A DNA stretch of 64,000 bases from Thermomonas sp. Its GTDB lineage: Bacteria > Pseudomonadota > Gammaproteobacteria > Xanthomonadales > Xanthomonadaceae. The stretch covers positions 806,001 through 870,000 of the forward strand of contig JADKKV010000005.1 of NCBI GenBank assembly GCA_016720345.1, written 5' to 3'. The position numbers and the translations under genes were made by a program. Position 1 is the first letter of the stretch. Each line of letters opens with the position of its first letter. Positions 9,846 through 17,881 of this stretch are shown one piece after another. The notes beneath the pieces are model-generated. The model was not told where the DNA came from, did not search any database, and saw only the letters and a program-made list of their open reading frames with translations.

Positions 9846-9857
9846 GCGTCCTTTACA
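9840..9857. promoter_or_regulatory. Operator 2 of the XRE operon
   Basis: TGTCAAG (9840-9846) and CTTTACA (9851-9857) surround a 4-bp spacer. It matches operator 1 at 16 of 18 positions when operator 1 is read on the opposite strand, and it is one base short of a perfect repeat. Confidence 0.65.
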
Positions 9858-9864
9858 GCTCGGC

Positions 9865-10629
9865 TTACTTGTTGCTGACGTACTTCTCGCGGCGCACCTG
9901 AGGCACCGGCAGGCCGGCTCCCTTCAGCGCCTCGAAGCAGGCATCCACCATGTCCGGGTTGCCGCACAGGTAGGCGATGTCGCCTTCCGCGTCCGGCGCG
10001 AGTTCCGCCAGTGCGTCCTGCACATAGCCGTGGCGGACCTCGGCATGCGCATGCGGGGAACCTGCCGCGGGCAACTCGCGCGACAGGCACGGCAGGTAGC
10101 GGAACCCCGGGTGGGCGTTGGCGAAGGCGCGGAACTCGTCGCCGTACAGGAGTTCCGCGGGGGTGCGCGCGCCCTGCAGCAGCACCACCTCGACCCCGCG
10201 CGCGGCGATCAGCCGGTCGAGCAGCGGCAGCATCGCCCGGTACGGGGTGATGCCGGTGCCGGTGCCGATCAGCAGGTAGCGCCGGTTGGCGTCGTTCGGC
10301 AGCAGGCAGAAACGCCCGAACGGGCCGCTGGCGTCGACCGAGCCGCCGAGCGGCATGCCCTCGAACAGGGCGGTGGCGGCGCCGCCGGGAACGTAGCTGA
10401 CCGCGATCTCCACGCTTTCGCCGGGCGCGCGGGCGTGGTCGTGCTGGGTCGCCAGCGAGTAGCTGCGGCGCGCCAGTGCCCCATCGGCCAGCGCGAAATG
10501 GACCTGGATGAACTGGCCGGGGATGTAGTCCAGCGGCTGGCCGTCGTCGCGCACGAACGCCAGGTGCGCCACGGTGGGCGCGATCATGCGCCGGGAGACC
10601 AGTTTCAGCGGGAAGTGGACGATGGCCAC
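9865..10629 (-). CDS. fpr: Ferredoxin--NADP+ reductase
   Basis: A 254-residue FAD flavoprotein that transfers electrons between NADPH and ferredoxin or flavodoxin. The FAD-binding RxYS block appears as ARRSYSLA, the pyrophosphate region as GGAATALFEGMPLGGSVDASGPFG, and the NADP-binding Rossmann motif as LLIGTGTGITPYRAML. Later LQGARTPAELLYGDEF and YLCGNPDMVD are conserved. The C-terminus (QVRREKYVSNK) lacks the terminal Trp or Tyr of plant-type enzymes and resembles bacterial subclass ends. It starts 114 bp from the divergent ABC exporter genes. The XRE operon promoter lies just beyond its 3' end. Confidence 0.9.
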   Translation of the reverse strand: MAIVHFPLKLVSRRMIAPTVAHLAFVRDDGQPLDYIPGQFIQVHFALADGALARRSYSLATQHDHARAPGESVEIAVSYVPGGAATALFEGMPLGGSVDASGPFGRFCLLPNDANRRYLLIGTGTGITPYRAMLPLLDRLIAARGVEVVLLQGARTPAELLYGDEFRAFANAHPGFRYLPCLSRELPAAGSPHAHAEVRHGYVQDALAELAPDAEGDIAYLCGNPDMVDACFEALKGAGLPVPQVRREKYVSNK

Positions 10630-10688
10630 GCGATACTCGATTCGATGGATGCAACACAGCGTGGCGTCGGTGCCCGCGCGTGGCCGCC

Positions 10689-10694
10689 TATACT
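10689..10694 (+). promoter_or_regulatory. Possible -10 element of the YadGH-like operon
   Basis: TATACT lies 49 bp before the ATG at 10,744, in the spacer shared with fpr. No convincing -35 hexamer is visible at the right distance, so this is tentative. Confidence 0.3.
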
Positions 10695-10743
10695 AACCGC
10701 AACGTTTTCCTGCCTCGCCGCGCCGCGCGGCCGCGGAGTCCCG

Positions 10744-11703
10744 ATGAGCCTGCCTTCCGATGGCGCGAGCCCCGCGCCCGCGCTGCGCGTCAGCAACCTG
10801 CGCAAGACCTACGACAACGGCGTGGAGGCCCTGAAGGGGGTCAGCCTGGACGTCGCCCCCGGGGATTTCTACGCCCTGCTGGGGCCGAACGGCGCCGGCA
10901 AGTCGACCCTGATCGGGATCGTCAGCTCGCTGGTCAACAAGTCCGCGGGCAAGGTCGAGGTGTTCGGCACCGACATCGACGCCGACCGCGACGGCGCGAT
11001 GCGCCTGCTCGGGCTGGTGCCGCAGGAACTGAACTTCAACATGTTCGAGAAGCCGCTGGACATCTGCGTCAACTACGCGGGGTTCTACGGCATCCCGCGG
11101 GCACGGGCGCTGGTGCGCGCGGAGGAGGAGCTCAAGCGCGCGCTGCTGTGGGACAAGGCCGACAAGATGAGCCGCTCGCTGTCCGGCGGCATGAAGCGGC
11201 GGCTGATGATCGCCCGCGCGATGATGACCCGGCCGCGCCTGCTGATCCTGGACGAGCCCACCGCCGGGGTCGACATCGAGATCCGCCGCGGCATGTGGAA
11301 GACGCTGAAGGAGATCAACGCCGCCGGCACCACCATCATCCTGACCACGCACTACCTGGAGGAAGCGGAGAACCTGTGCCGCAACCTGGCGATCATCGAC
11401 CACGGCCGGATCGTCGAGGAGGGCCCGATGCGCGCGCTGCTGGCCAAGCTCGACGTCGAGGGCTTCCTGTTCGACATCGACGGCACCCTGCCGGCGCAAC
11501 TGCCGCGGATCGAGGGCACCACCCTGGTCGCCAGCGACGACCACACCCTGGACATGGACATGCCGCGCGCGATGGACCTCAACCGGGTGTTCGCCGCGTT
11601 CGAGGCCGCCGGCATCCGCGTGCGCTCGATGCGCACCAAGTCGAACCGGCTGGAGGAGCTGTTCGTGCGCCTGACCGGCAAGCAGGAAGGAGCGCACGCA
11701 TGA
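10744..11703 (+). CDS. ABC transporter ATP-binding protein (YadG-like)
   Basis: A 319-residue ATPase for an ABC-2 exporter. It shows Walker A LLGPNGAGKSTLIG, signature SLSGGMKRRLMIARAMM, Walker B LLILDEPTAGVD and the switch histidine in ILTTHYLEEAE. Beyond the core is a roughly 70-residue C-terminal domain (GTLPAQLPRIEGTTL through RSMRTKSNRLEELFV) as in E. coli YadG (308 residues). Its stop codon overlaps the permease start by four bases. YadGH substrates are not established. Confidence 0.92.
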   Translation: MSLPSDGASPAPALRVSNLRKTYDNGVEALKGVSLDVAPGDFYALLGPNGAGKSTLIGIVSSLVNKSAGKVEVFGTDIDADRDGAMRLLGLVPQELNFNMFEKPLDICVNYAGFYGIPRARALVRAEEELKRALLWDKADKMSRSLSGGMKRRLMIARAMMTRPRLLILDEPTAGVDIEIRRGMWKTLKEINAAGTTIILTTHYLEEAENLCRNLAIIDHGRIVEEGPMRALLAKLDVEGFLFDIDGTLPAQLPRIEGTTLVASDDHTLDMDMPRAMDLNRVFAAFEAAGIRVRSMRTKSNRLEELFVRLTGKQEGAHA

Positions 11704-12494
11704 GCACCGACATGACCCAGACCGTCGCCCGCAAGAACCTGGTCGCGCTCGGCACCATCGTCCGCCGCGAGATCATGCGCATCCTGCGGATCTGGGGCCA
11801 GACCCTGATGCCGCCGGCGATCACCATGACCCTGTACTTCCTGATCTTCGGCGGCCTGATCGGATCGCGCGTGGGGCAGATGGACGGGATCCGCTACATG
11901 GACTTCATCGTCCCCGGGCTGGTGATGATGAGCGTGATCCAGAACAGCTACGGCAACATCAGCAGTTCCTTCTTCGGCGCCAAGTTCGGCCGCCACATCG
12001 AGGAACTGCTGGTCAGCCCGATGCCGAACTGGGTGATCCTCTCCGGCTACGTGGCCGGGGCGGTGCTGCGCGGGGTGATCGTCGGCGCGATCGTGCTGTG
12101 CATCGCGATGCTGTTCACCACCGTGCGCATCCCGCACCCGCTGGTGATGCTGGGCTCGGTCCTGCTGGGCGCGACGATCTTCTCGCTGGCCGGTTTCGTC
12201 AACGCGGTGTACGCCAAGAAGTTCGACGACATCGCGATCGTCCCCACCTTCATCCTGACCCCGCTGACCTACCTCGGCGGCGTGTTCTATTCGGTCAAGC
12301 TGCTGCCGGACTGGGCGGAGGCCGCGACCCACGCCAACCCGGTGTTCTACATGGTCAACGCGTTCCGCTACGGCCTGCTGGGCGTCAGCGACGTGTCGCT
12401 GTGGGTGGCGTTCGCGCTGATGCTGGGCTTCGTGGTGGTGCTGGGCGCGCTGGGGTTGTGGCTGCTCAAGCGCGGGACCGGCATGCGCAGCTGA
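11700..12494 (+). CDS. ABC transporter permease (YadH-like, ABC-2 type)
   Basis: A 264-residue inner-membrane permease with six predicted helices, e.g. LMPPAITMTLYFLIFGGLI, GVIVGAIVLCIAMLFTTV and FALMLGFVVVLGALGLWLL. The ABC-2 family region around MDFIVPGLVMMSVIQNSYGN and FILTPLTYLGGVFYSVKLLP is clear. Length matches E. coli YadH (256). The ATG overlaps the TGA of the ATPase gene, so the two are translationally coupled. It ends just before a hairpin terminator facing the RND pump genes. Confidence 0.92.
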   Translation: MSTDMTQTVARKNLVALGTIVRREIMRILRIWGQTLMPPAITMTLYFLIFGGLIGSRVGQMDGIRYMDFIVPGLVMMSVIQNSYGNISSSFFGAKFGRHIEELLVSPMPNWVILSGYVAGAVLRGVIVGAIVLCIAMLFTTVRIPHPLVMLGSVLLGATIFSLAGFVNAVYAKKFDDIAIVPTFILTPLTYLGGVFYSVKLLPDWAEAATHANPVFYMVNAFRYGLLGVSDVSLWVAFALMLGFVVVLGALGLWLLKRGTGMRS

Positions 12495-12516
12495 GACCTT
12501 GCATCGACGCAACAAG

Positions 12517-12545
12517 AAAACGCCCGGCATCGCCGGGCGCTTTTT
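12517..12545. terminator. Bidirectional rho-independent terminator
   Basis: An 8-bp perfect stem (12521-12528 CGCCCGGC with 12532-12539) closes an ATC loop, preceded by GAAAA and followed by CTTTTT. It lies between the converging YadH-like permease and RND transporter genes. Confidence 0.88.
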
Positions 12546-12569
12546 CCATCCGCGAGGGTGACGCCACCG

Positions 12570-15500
12570 CTACGCCTGTGCTGACGCTGGCGGCGCGTCC
12601 TGCTTGCCGAACCGGCGCTGCACCCAGTCGCCGATGTCGTGCAGCACGGTGTAGGCCGCCGGGATCACGATCAGGCTGAGCGCGGTGGAGGTGATCAGGC
12701 CGCCGATCACCGCCCACGCCATCGGCGCGCGGAAGCTGGCGTCGCCGGAGAACCCGAGTGCGAGCGGCAGCATGCCCGCCCCCATGGCAATCGTGGTCAT
12801 TACCACCGGGCGCGCGCGCTTGTGGCAGGCATCGACCAGCGCATCGTGCTGGCTCATGCCGTGCAGGTCCTCGGCCATCACCGCGTAGTCGACCAGCAGG
12901 ATCGAGTTCTTGGTGGCGATGCCGATCAGCATCAGCAGGCCGATCAGCGCCGGCAGCGACAACGCGTTCTGTGTCACCAACAACGCACCAAACGCGCCGC
13001 CGGCGCACAGCGGGATCGCGGTGAGGATGGTCAACGGCTGCATCGGGTGCTTGAACAGCAGCAACAGCACCATGTAGATGCAGACGATGCCGGCGATCAT
13101 CGCCAGCACGAAGCCGTAGAACAGTTCGACGAAGATCTCGGCGTCGCCGGTGTTGATGAAGGACACGCCGGGCGGTACGTCCTTCACCGAGGGCAGCCCC
13201 TCGATTTCCTTCATCACGTCGCCCAGCGGGCGGCCGTTGAGTTCGGCGCTGAGGGTGATGTTGCGCTGGCGCTTGTAGCGGCTGATCACCGACGGGCCGC
13301 TGCCCTCGACGATGTCGGCCACCGCGTCCAGCGGCACCGGCGCGCTGCGGCCCTGCACGCGCAACTGGCCGAGGGTGGCCGGGTCACGCAGCGTCTCGCG
13401 GTCGAAGCCGACCCGGATCGGGATCTGCCGGTCGGGCAGGTTGAGCTTGGCCAGGCGCTGGGTGTAGTCGCCGGCGGTGGCGACGCGCGCGGCTTCGGCG
13501 ATCGCGGCAGTGGAGACCCCGAGGTCGGCGGCGCGCGCCGGGTCCGGCAGGATCTGCAATTCCGGCCGCAGCAACGACGCCGACGACGACACGCTGCCGA
13601 GTCCCTGGATCCTGCGCAGGTCCCGTTCCAGCGCGCTGGCAGCGGCATCCAGGGTCGCCGGATCGTCGCCGGCCAGGACCAGCGCGAGTTGCTCGCCGGG
13701 TTCGCTGCTGAGGAAACTCGTGCGGACGCCGGGCAGGTCGGCCAGGGTGTCGCGAACGACTTGTTCCAGCTGCCTCTGGCTGCGGTCGCGGTCGTGCTCC
13801 GGACCCCAGTCCAGGGTCATCACCGCCTTGCGCGCATCGGCGCCACCGCTCTTGCCGGGATCGCCGAGGTCGGGAACGCTGCCGATCTGGGTGAACACCT
13901 GCTTGAGTTCGGGAATCGTGCCGAGCAGCGCGCGGGCGCGTTCGGATACCTGCGCGGTGTCCTCGATCGGCGTGCCCGGCGGCAACTCGAGCGAGAGCAT
14001 GCTGCGGCCCTGGTCGGACACCGGGATGAAGGTGGTCGGGATGAACGGGATCAGCGCCAGCGAGCCGATGAACAGCAGCGTCGCCACGCCGAGCGTCTTC
14101 CAGCGATTGCGCAACGCGGTATCGACCCAGCCCAGGTAGCGGGTCATGAACTTGCTGTCGGCGGGATGCGCGGGCTGCGGCTTGAGCAGGCGGGCCGCCA
14201 TCATCGGGGTGAGCAGGCGTGCCACCAGCAGCGAGAACATCACCGCGGTCGCCGCGGTCCAGCCGAACTCGCGGAAGAACTTGCCGGGGATCCCGGGCAT
14301 GAACGCGACCGGCACGAACACCGCCGCCAGCGTCACCGAGGTCGCGATCACCGCGGTGCCGATCTCGTCGGCGGCGTCGCGCGCGGCATCCAGCGGTTTC
14401 TTGCCCATGCCGAGGTGGCGGACGATGTTCTCGATCTCGACGATCGCGTCATCCACCAGGATGCCGACCACCACGCTCAGCGCCAGCAACGTGATGATGT
14501 TGAGGCTGAAACCGAACCACTGCATCACCGCGAAGGTCGGGATGATCGACAGCGGCAAGGCGATCGCGCTGACCCAGGTCGCGCGCCAGTCGCGCAGGAA
14601 CCAGAACACCACCGCCAGCGCCAGCAGCGCGCCTTCCCAGAGCATCGTCATCGACGACGAATACGAACGCTCGGTCTCCTCCGACATGTCGGTGACCAGC
14701 CGGTAGCTGGTGCCCGGATGGTCCTTCGCCAGCTGCGCCAGCGCCGCCTTGATGCCGTCGCGCACCTTGAGTTCGTCGGCGCCGCGGCTGCGCGCCAGCG
14801 AGAACCCGACCACCGGCTTGCCGTCCAGCAAGGCGAGCTGGGTCGGATCGGCGGCGCCGTCGGTGATCGTGGCCAACGCGGACAACCGCACGTCCCGGCC
14901 ATTGCCGAGGGCGATGCTGTAATCGCGCAGCGCCTGCGCATCGGCGATCGTGCCGATCGTGCGCACGGTCTGCTGGCCACCGTCGAGTTCGGCCTTGCCG
15001 CCCGGGCGCTCCACCTGCGTCGCGGCCAGTTGCTGGCTGATCTCGCTGGCGGTGACGCCAAGCGCCTGCAGCGCCTGCGGATCCAGGTCCACCCGCACCT
15101 GCCGCTCGACGCCGCCGATGCGGTTGATCGCGGCCACGCCTTCCACGCCATACAGCGCGCGCATCACGTGGCGATCGACGAACCACGACAGTTCGTCCGG
15201 GGCCATGCCCGGCGCACTCACCGCATAGGTCAGCAGCGAACCGCCGATCTCGACCTTGGCGATGATCGGTTCCTGGATGTCCTGCGGCAGGTTCATCCGG
15301 ATCCGCGCCACCGCGTCCTTGGTGTCGTTCAGCGCGGTCATGATGTCCGCCTCGAGGTTGAACTCGATGGCGGTGGTCGAGGTGCCTTCCACCACGGTGG
15401 AGGTGACGCGCTTGACGTTGTCGAGCGTCGCCACCGAGTCCTCGACCTTGCGGGTGACCTCGGTCTCCAGCTGCGATGGCGAGGCGCCCGGCTGGGTGAT

Positions 15501-15656
15501 GGTGACCGTGGTCATCGGGAACGCGATGTCCGGGAAGCGTGCGACCGGCAGCTGGTGGAAGCCCCACAGGCCGGCCACGCACAGGACGAAGAACAGCATC
15601 ATCGCGGGGACCGGGTTGCGGATCCCCCAGGTGGACAGGCTGCCGCCGCCGCTCAT
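12570..15656 (-). CDS. RND efflux transporter, inner-membrane permease subunit
   Basis: A 1,028-residue resistance-nodulation-division pump that exports substrates by proton antiport. It has the typical twofold layout: a first membrane helix (VPAMMLFFVLCVAGLWGFHQL), a porter/docking domain, a helix block containing VVGILVDDAIVEIENI (the proton-relay region of helix 4), then the second half with a parallel docking domain and a second block (LIGLLMLIGIATKNSILLVDY). Length fits the HAE1/HME class (1,020-1,060). It starts with a 4-bp overlap with the adaptor gene. No outer-membrane factor gene is adjacent, so TolC or a similar channel would be supplied from elsewhere. Substrates are unknown. Confidence 0.95.
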   Translation of the reverse strand: MSGGGSLSTWGIRNPVPAMMLFFVLCVAGLWGFHQLPVARFPDIAFPMTTVTITQPGASPSQLETEVTRKVEDSVATLDNVKRVTSTVVEGTSTTAIEFNLEADIMTALNDTKDAVARIRMNLPQDIQEPIIAKVEIGGSLLTYAVSAPGMAPDELSWFVDRHVMRALYGVEGVAAINRIGGVERQVRVDLDPQALQALGVTASEISQQLAATQVERPGGKAELDGGQQTVRTIGTIADAQALRDYSIALGNGRDVRLSALATITDGAADPTQLALLDGKPVVGFSLARSRGADELKVRDGIKAALAQLAKDHPGTSYRLVTDMSEETERSYSSSMTMLWEGALLALAVVFWFLRDWRATWVSAIALPLSIIPTFAVMQWFGFSLNIITLLALSVVVGILVDDAIVEIENIVRHLGMGKKPLDAARDAADEIGTAVIATSVTLAAVFVPVAFMPGIPGKFFREFGWTAATAVMFSLLVARLLTPMMAARLLKPQPAHPADSKFMTRYLGWVDTALRNRWKTLGVATLLFIGSLALIPFIPTTFIPVSDQGRSMLSLELPPGTPIEDTAQVSERARALLGTIPELKQVFTQIGSVPDLGDPGKSGGADARKAVMTLDWGPEHDRDRSQRQLEQVVRDTLADLPGVRTSFLSSEPGEQLALVLAGDDPATLDAAASALERDLRRIQGLGSVSSSASLLRPELQILPDPARAADLGVSTAAIAEAARVATAGDYTQRLAKLNLPDRQIPIRVGFDRETLRDPATLGQLRVQGRSAPVPLDAVADIVEGSGPSVISRYKRQRNITLSAELNGRPLGDVMKEIEGLPSVKDVPPGVSFINTGDAEIFVELFYGFVLAMIAGIVCIYMVLLLLFKHPMQPLTILTAIPLCAGGAFGALLVTQNALSLPALIGLLMLIGIATKNSILLVDYAVMAEDLHGMSQHDALVDACHKRARPVVMTTIAMGAGMLPLALGFSGDASFRAPMAWAVIGGLITSTALSLIVIPAAYTVLHDIGDWVQRRFGKQDAPPASAQA

Positions 15657-16756
15657 GGCGTGGGGGCCGGGGTGGCCGTGGCCTCGACGATGCGCACGCT
15701 GTCGCCGTCGGCGAGGAAGCCGGCGCCCTGCTCGACCACCGCATCGCCTGCCTTCAGTCCTTCCAGCACTTCGACCTGGCCATTGGCGATGCCACCGGTG
15801 CGGATGCGCACGCGGCGGGCGATGCCCTTGGCGTCGACGGCGAACACATTCGGATGGCCGTCGCGCTGGACCACGGTGGCGGCGGGCACGGTCAGGCCCT
15901 GGCCGATGCCGGTGTCGATGCGCCCTTGCAGGTAGGTGCCGGGTTGCAGGCCCTGCGGATCCGGCAGGTCGGCATACACGGTGCCGGTGCGGGTGCTCGC
16001 ATCGACGCCGGGGCTGACCGCGCGCACCTGGCCGATGACCGCGGTGCCGTCGCGGGTCGTCAGTTCGATGCGGTCGCCGGGCGTGACCCGGGCGAGTTCG
16101 GCTTCGGCCAGTTCGGCGCGCCACTCCAGCCGGCCCTGGCGGATCAGCCGCAGCAGTTCGCTGCCGGCGGCAACCACCTGGCCGGGCTGCACCAGCCGCC
16201 TGGAGATCACCCCTGCATCGGGGGCACGCAGGTCGGCGAAGCTGCGGCGCAGGGTCGCGGTATCGCGCATTGCCCGTGCGGTGCCGACGCGCGCATCGCC
16301 CTGCATCCGCGCCGCGCGCAATTCATCCACCTGGGTCGCGCTGATGTACTTGTCCTTCACCAGCAGTTCGCCGCGCGCCAGCTGGGAACGCGCCAGCGCC
16401 GCGCCGGCCTCCGCCTCGCGCAGCGATGCGTCGGCCTGTGCAAGGTCGGCATCCAGGCTGCGATGGTCGAGTTGCAGCAGCAGGTCGCCCTTGCGCACCT
16501 GCTGGCCGACGTCAACCAGCAGGTGGTTGACCCTCAAGCCGCTGACTTCGACGCCGAGCTGCATTTCTTCCCACGCCGACACCGGCCCGGACACCAGCAC
16601 GCTGCGCGGGATGTCCCGCGCCTGCACGCGCACCACGCTGACCGCGAAGGCCGCAACCGGCTTGGCGGCCTCTTCATCCTGCTTGCTGCAGGCGGTGGCG
16701 ATGGTGGCCACGCAAAGCGCGAGTCCGAGGGAAAAGTTGCGAGTGGTACGGCGCAT
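15653..16756 (-). CDS. RND efflux periplasmic adaptor subunit (membrane fusion lipoprotein)
   Basis: A 367-residue adaptor linking the RND pump to an outer-membrane channel. The signal peptide ends IATAC (Cys23), indicating a lipoprotein. The order is beta-barrel/lipoyl half (EMQLGVEVSGLRVNHLLVDVGQQVRKGDLLLQL), a coiled-coil hairpin (LAQADASLREAEAGAALARSQL), the second lipoyl half (LRAPDAGVISRRLVQPGQVV), then beta-barrel and membrane-proximal domains. It is the first gene of the pair, with an ATGA overlap to the permease. A -10-like TAGACT (16789-16784, minus) and an inverted repeat at 16,798 lie upstream. Confidence 0.94.
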   Translation of the reverse strand: MRRTTRNFSLGLALCVATIATACSKQDEEAAKPVAAFAVSVVRVQARDIPRSVLVSGPVSAWEEMQLGVEVSGLRVNHLLVDVGQQVRKGDLLLQLDHRSLDADLAQADASLREAEAGAALARSQLARGELLVKDKYISATQVDELRAARMQGDARVGTARAMRDTATLRRSFADLRAPDAGVISRRLVQPGQVVAAGSELLRLIRQGRLEWRAELAEAELARVTPGDRIELTTRDGTAVIGQVRAVSPGVDASTRTGTVYADLPDPQGLQPGTYLQGRIDTGIGQGLTVPAATVVQRDGHPNVFAVDAKGIARRVRIRTGGIANGQVEVLEGLKAGDAVVEQGAGFLADGDSVRIVEATATPAPTP

Positions 16757-16797
16757 GCGCAGGTCCGTGGACGGCAGGCGCGCAGTCTAGCGCGTAT

Positions 16798-16815
16798 GTG
16801 AACCGATCAGTTCAC
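16798..16815. promoter_or_regulatory. Operator-like inverted repeat upstream of the RND pump
   Basis: GTGAAC (16798-16803) and GTTCAC (16810-16815) flank CGATCA, 42 bp before the adaptor start and next to its likely -10 element. The size and symmetry resemble TetR-type operators that commonly govern RND pumps. No regulator gene is adjacent, so any repressor would act from elsewhere. Confidence 0.4.
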
Positions 16816-16851
16816 TAACTGGCGGGCACATGGGACGAACGCATGGCCCGC

Positions 16852-17646
16852 TCAGGCGGGCGGCAAACGGAAGAACCCGGCGCTGGTCGCCACGGTGGCG
16901 GCGGCCGTGCTGGCCACGTCCTCGCCGCGGTCCCGCGCCAGTTCCTCGATGATGTGGGCGAGGTACATCGGCTCGTTGCGGCGGTGCGAAGGTTGCGGCT
17001 TCACCGTGCGCGGCAGCAGGTAGGGCGCGTCGGTTTCGATCATCAGCCGGTTCGCGGGAATCGACTTCACCAGTTCGCGCAAATGCTGGCCGCGGCGTTC
17101 GTCGCACAGCCAGCCGGTGATGCCGATGTGCCAGTCGTGGTCGAGGTAGTCGAACAGTTCCTCGCGGCTGCCGGTGAAGCAGTGCACCACGGCTGGTCCG
17201 ATCCGGCCATCGAAGTTCTTCATCATCGCCATGAAGTCGGCGTGGGCATCGCGCTGGTGCAGGAACAGCGGTTTGCCATTCTCCATCGCAATCTGCAGCT
17301 GGCGTTCGAAAGCCCGGCGTTGCGCGGGGCGCGGCGAGAAATCGCGGAAGTAGTCCAGCCCGCATTCGCCCACCGCCACCACGTCCGGATGTGCGTGCAG
17401 GGCGCGCATCTCGGCATCGCATTCGTCGGTGTACTCGGTCGCGTGGTGCGGGTGCACCCCGGCGGTGGCGAACAGCTCGCCGGGATGTGCCTGCGCCAGT
17501 GCCAGCGCTTTCGGCGAATGCTCGCGCGAGGCGCCGGTGATGATCATCCGCGCCACCCCGGCATCGCGCGCGCGCTGCAGCACGGCGTCGCGGTCGTGGT
17601 CGAAGCTGTCGTGGGTGAGGTTGGCGCCGATGTCGATGAGATCCAT
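16852..17646 (-). CDS. tatD: TatD family metal-dependent DNase
   Basis: A 264-residue TIM-barrel hydrolase of the TatD family, involved in DNA repair and fragmentation rather than Tat secretion. It aligns well with E. coli TatD: DIGANLTHDSF, the metal-site GVHPHH, GECGLDYFRDFSP, RDAHADF, VVHCFTGSREE, GITGWLCDERRG, the metal ligand region IETDAPYLLPR and RRNEPMYL. The usual HCRDAH motif reads HQRDAH here. It stands alone on the minus strand; the pump genes follow 95 bp downstream. Confidence 0.94.
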   Translation of the reverse strand: MDLIDIGANLTHDSFDHDRDAVLQRARDAGVARMIITGASREHSPKALALAQAHPGELFATAGVHPHHATEYTDECDAEMRALHAHPDVVAVGECGLDYFRDFSPRPAQRRAFERQLQIAMENGKPLFLHQRDAHADFMAMMKNFDGRIGPAVVHCFTGSREELFDYLDHDWHIGITGWLCDERRGQHLRELVKSIPANRLMIETDAPYLLPRTVKPQPSHRRNEPMYLAHIIEELARDRGEDVASTAAATVATSAGFFRLPPA

Positions 17647-17708
17647 GTGCGCAGTTTAGCGAGGCACGGATCGACCCTCGGAAGGCACATCGTGCGACGG
17701 AATCTCGA

Positions 17709-17824
17709 CGGGACGGGCGCGGCGCGGGGTGTCGCGTCAAGCCGGCCATGGATGGCCGGCGCGCGAGTCAGGGCAGGACGCCCTGACCGAGCGGAGAGCG
17801 ATACCCCGCGCCGCGCCCGGTCCG
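17709..17824. repeat. Inverted-repeat element, copy A (intergenic, MITE/REP-like)
   Basis: A 116-bp palindromic element. Terminal inverted repeats of about 27 bp (17709-17735 and 17798-17824) pair with about three mismatches. Inside are two hairpins: a perfect 9-bp stem around CCATGGATGG (17741-17760) and a 7-bp stem TCAGGGC/GCCCTGA with loop AGGAC (17768-17786). A second copy, inverted, lies inside hrpB. The block GGGGTGT.GC.TCAAGC plus CCATGGATGG is shared by both. No transposase is present. Confidence 0.75.
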
Positions 17825-17870
17825 TCCGGCGTTGATCGCCATGTGCCGGGTCGGACTGCGCGGCCCTCCT

Positions 17871-17876
17871 ACAATG
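17871..17876 (+). promoter_or_regulatory. -10 element next to the hrpB start
   Basis: TACAAT ends 5 bp before the hrpB ATG at 17,882, which puts the predicted transcription start on or next to the start codon. No ribosome-binding site is visible, so hrpB may have a leaderless mRNA. Confidence 0.45.
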
Positions 17877-17881
17877 CGCAC

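Noticed and set aside
12639-15935. A 1,098-codon plus-strand frame opposite the RND pump
   Set aside because: The minus strand encodes an unmistakable RND transporter with all family blocks; the plus-strand translation is His/Arg/Gln-rich with no family.
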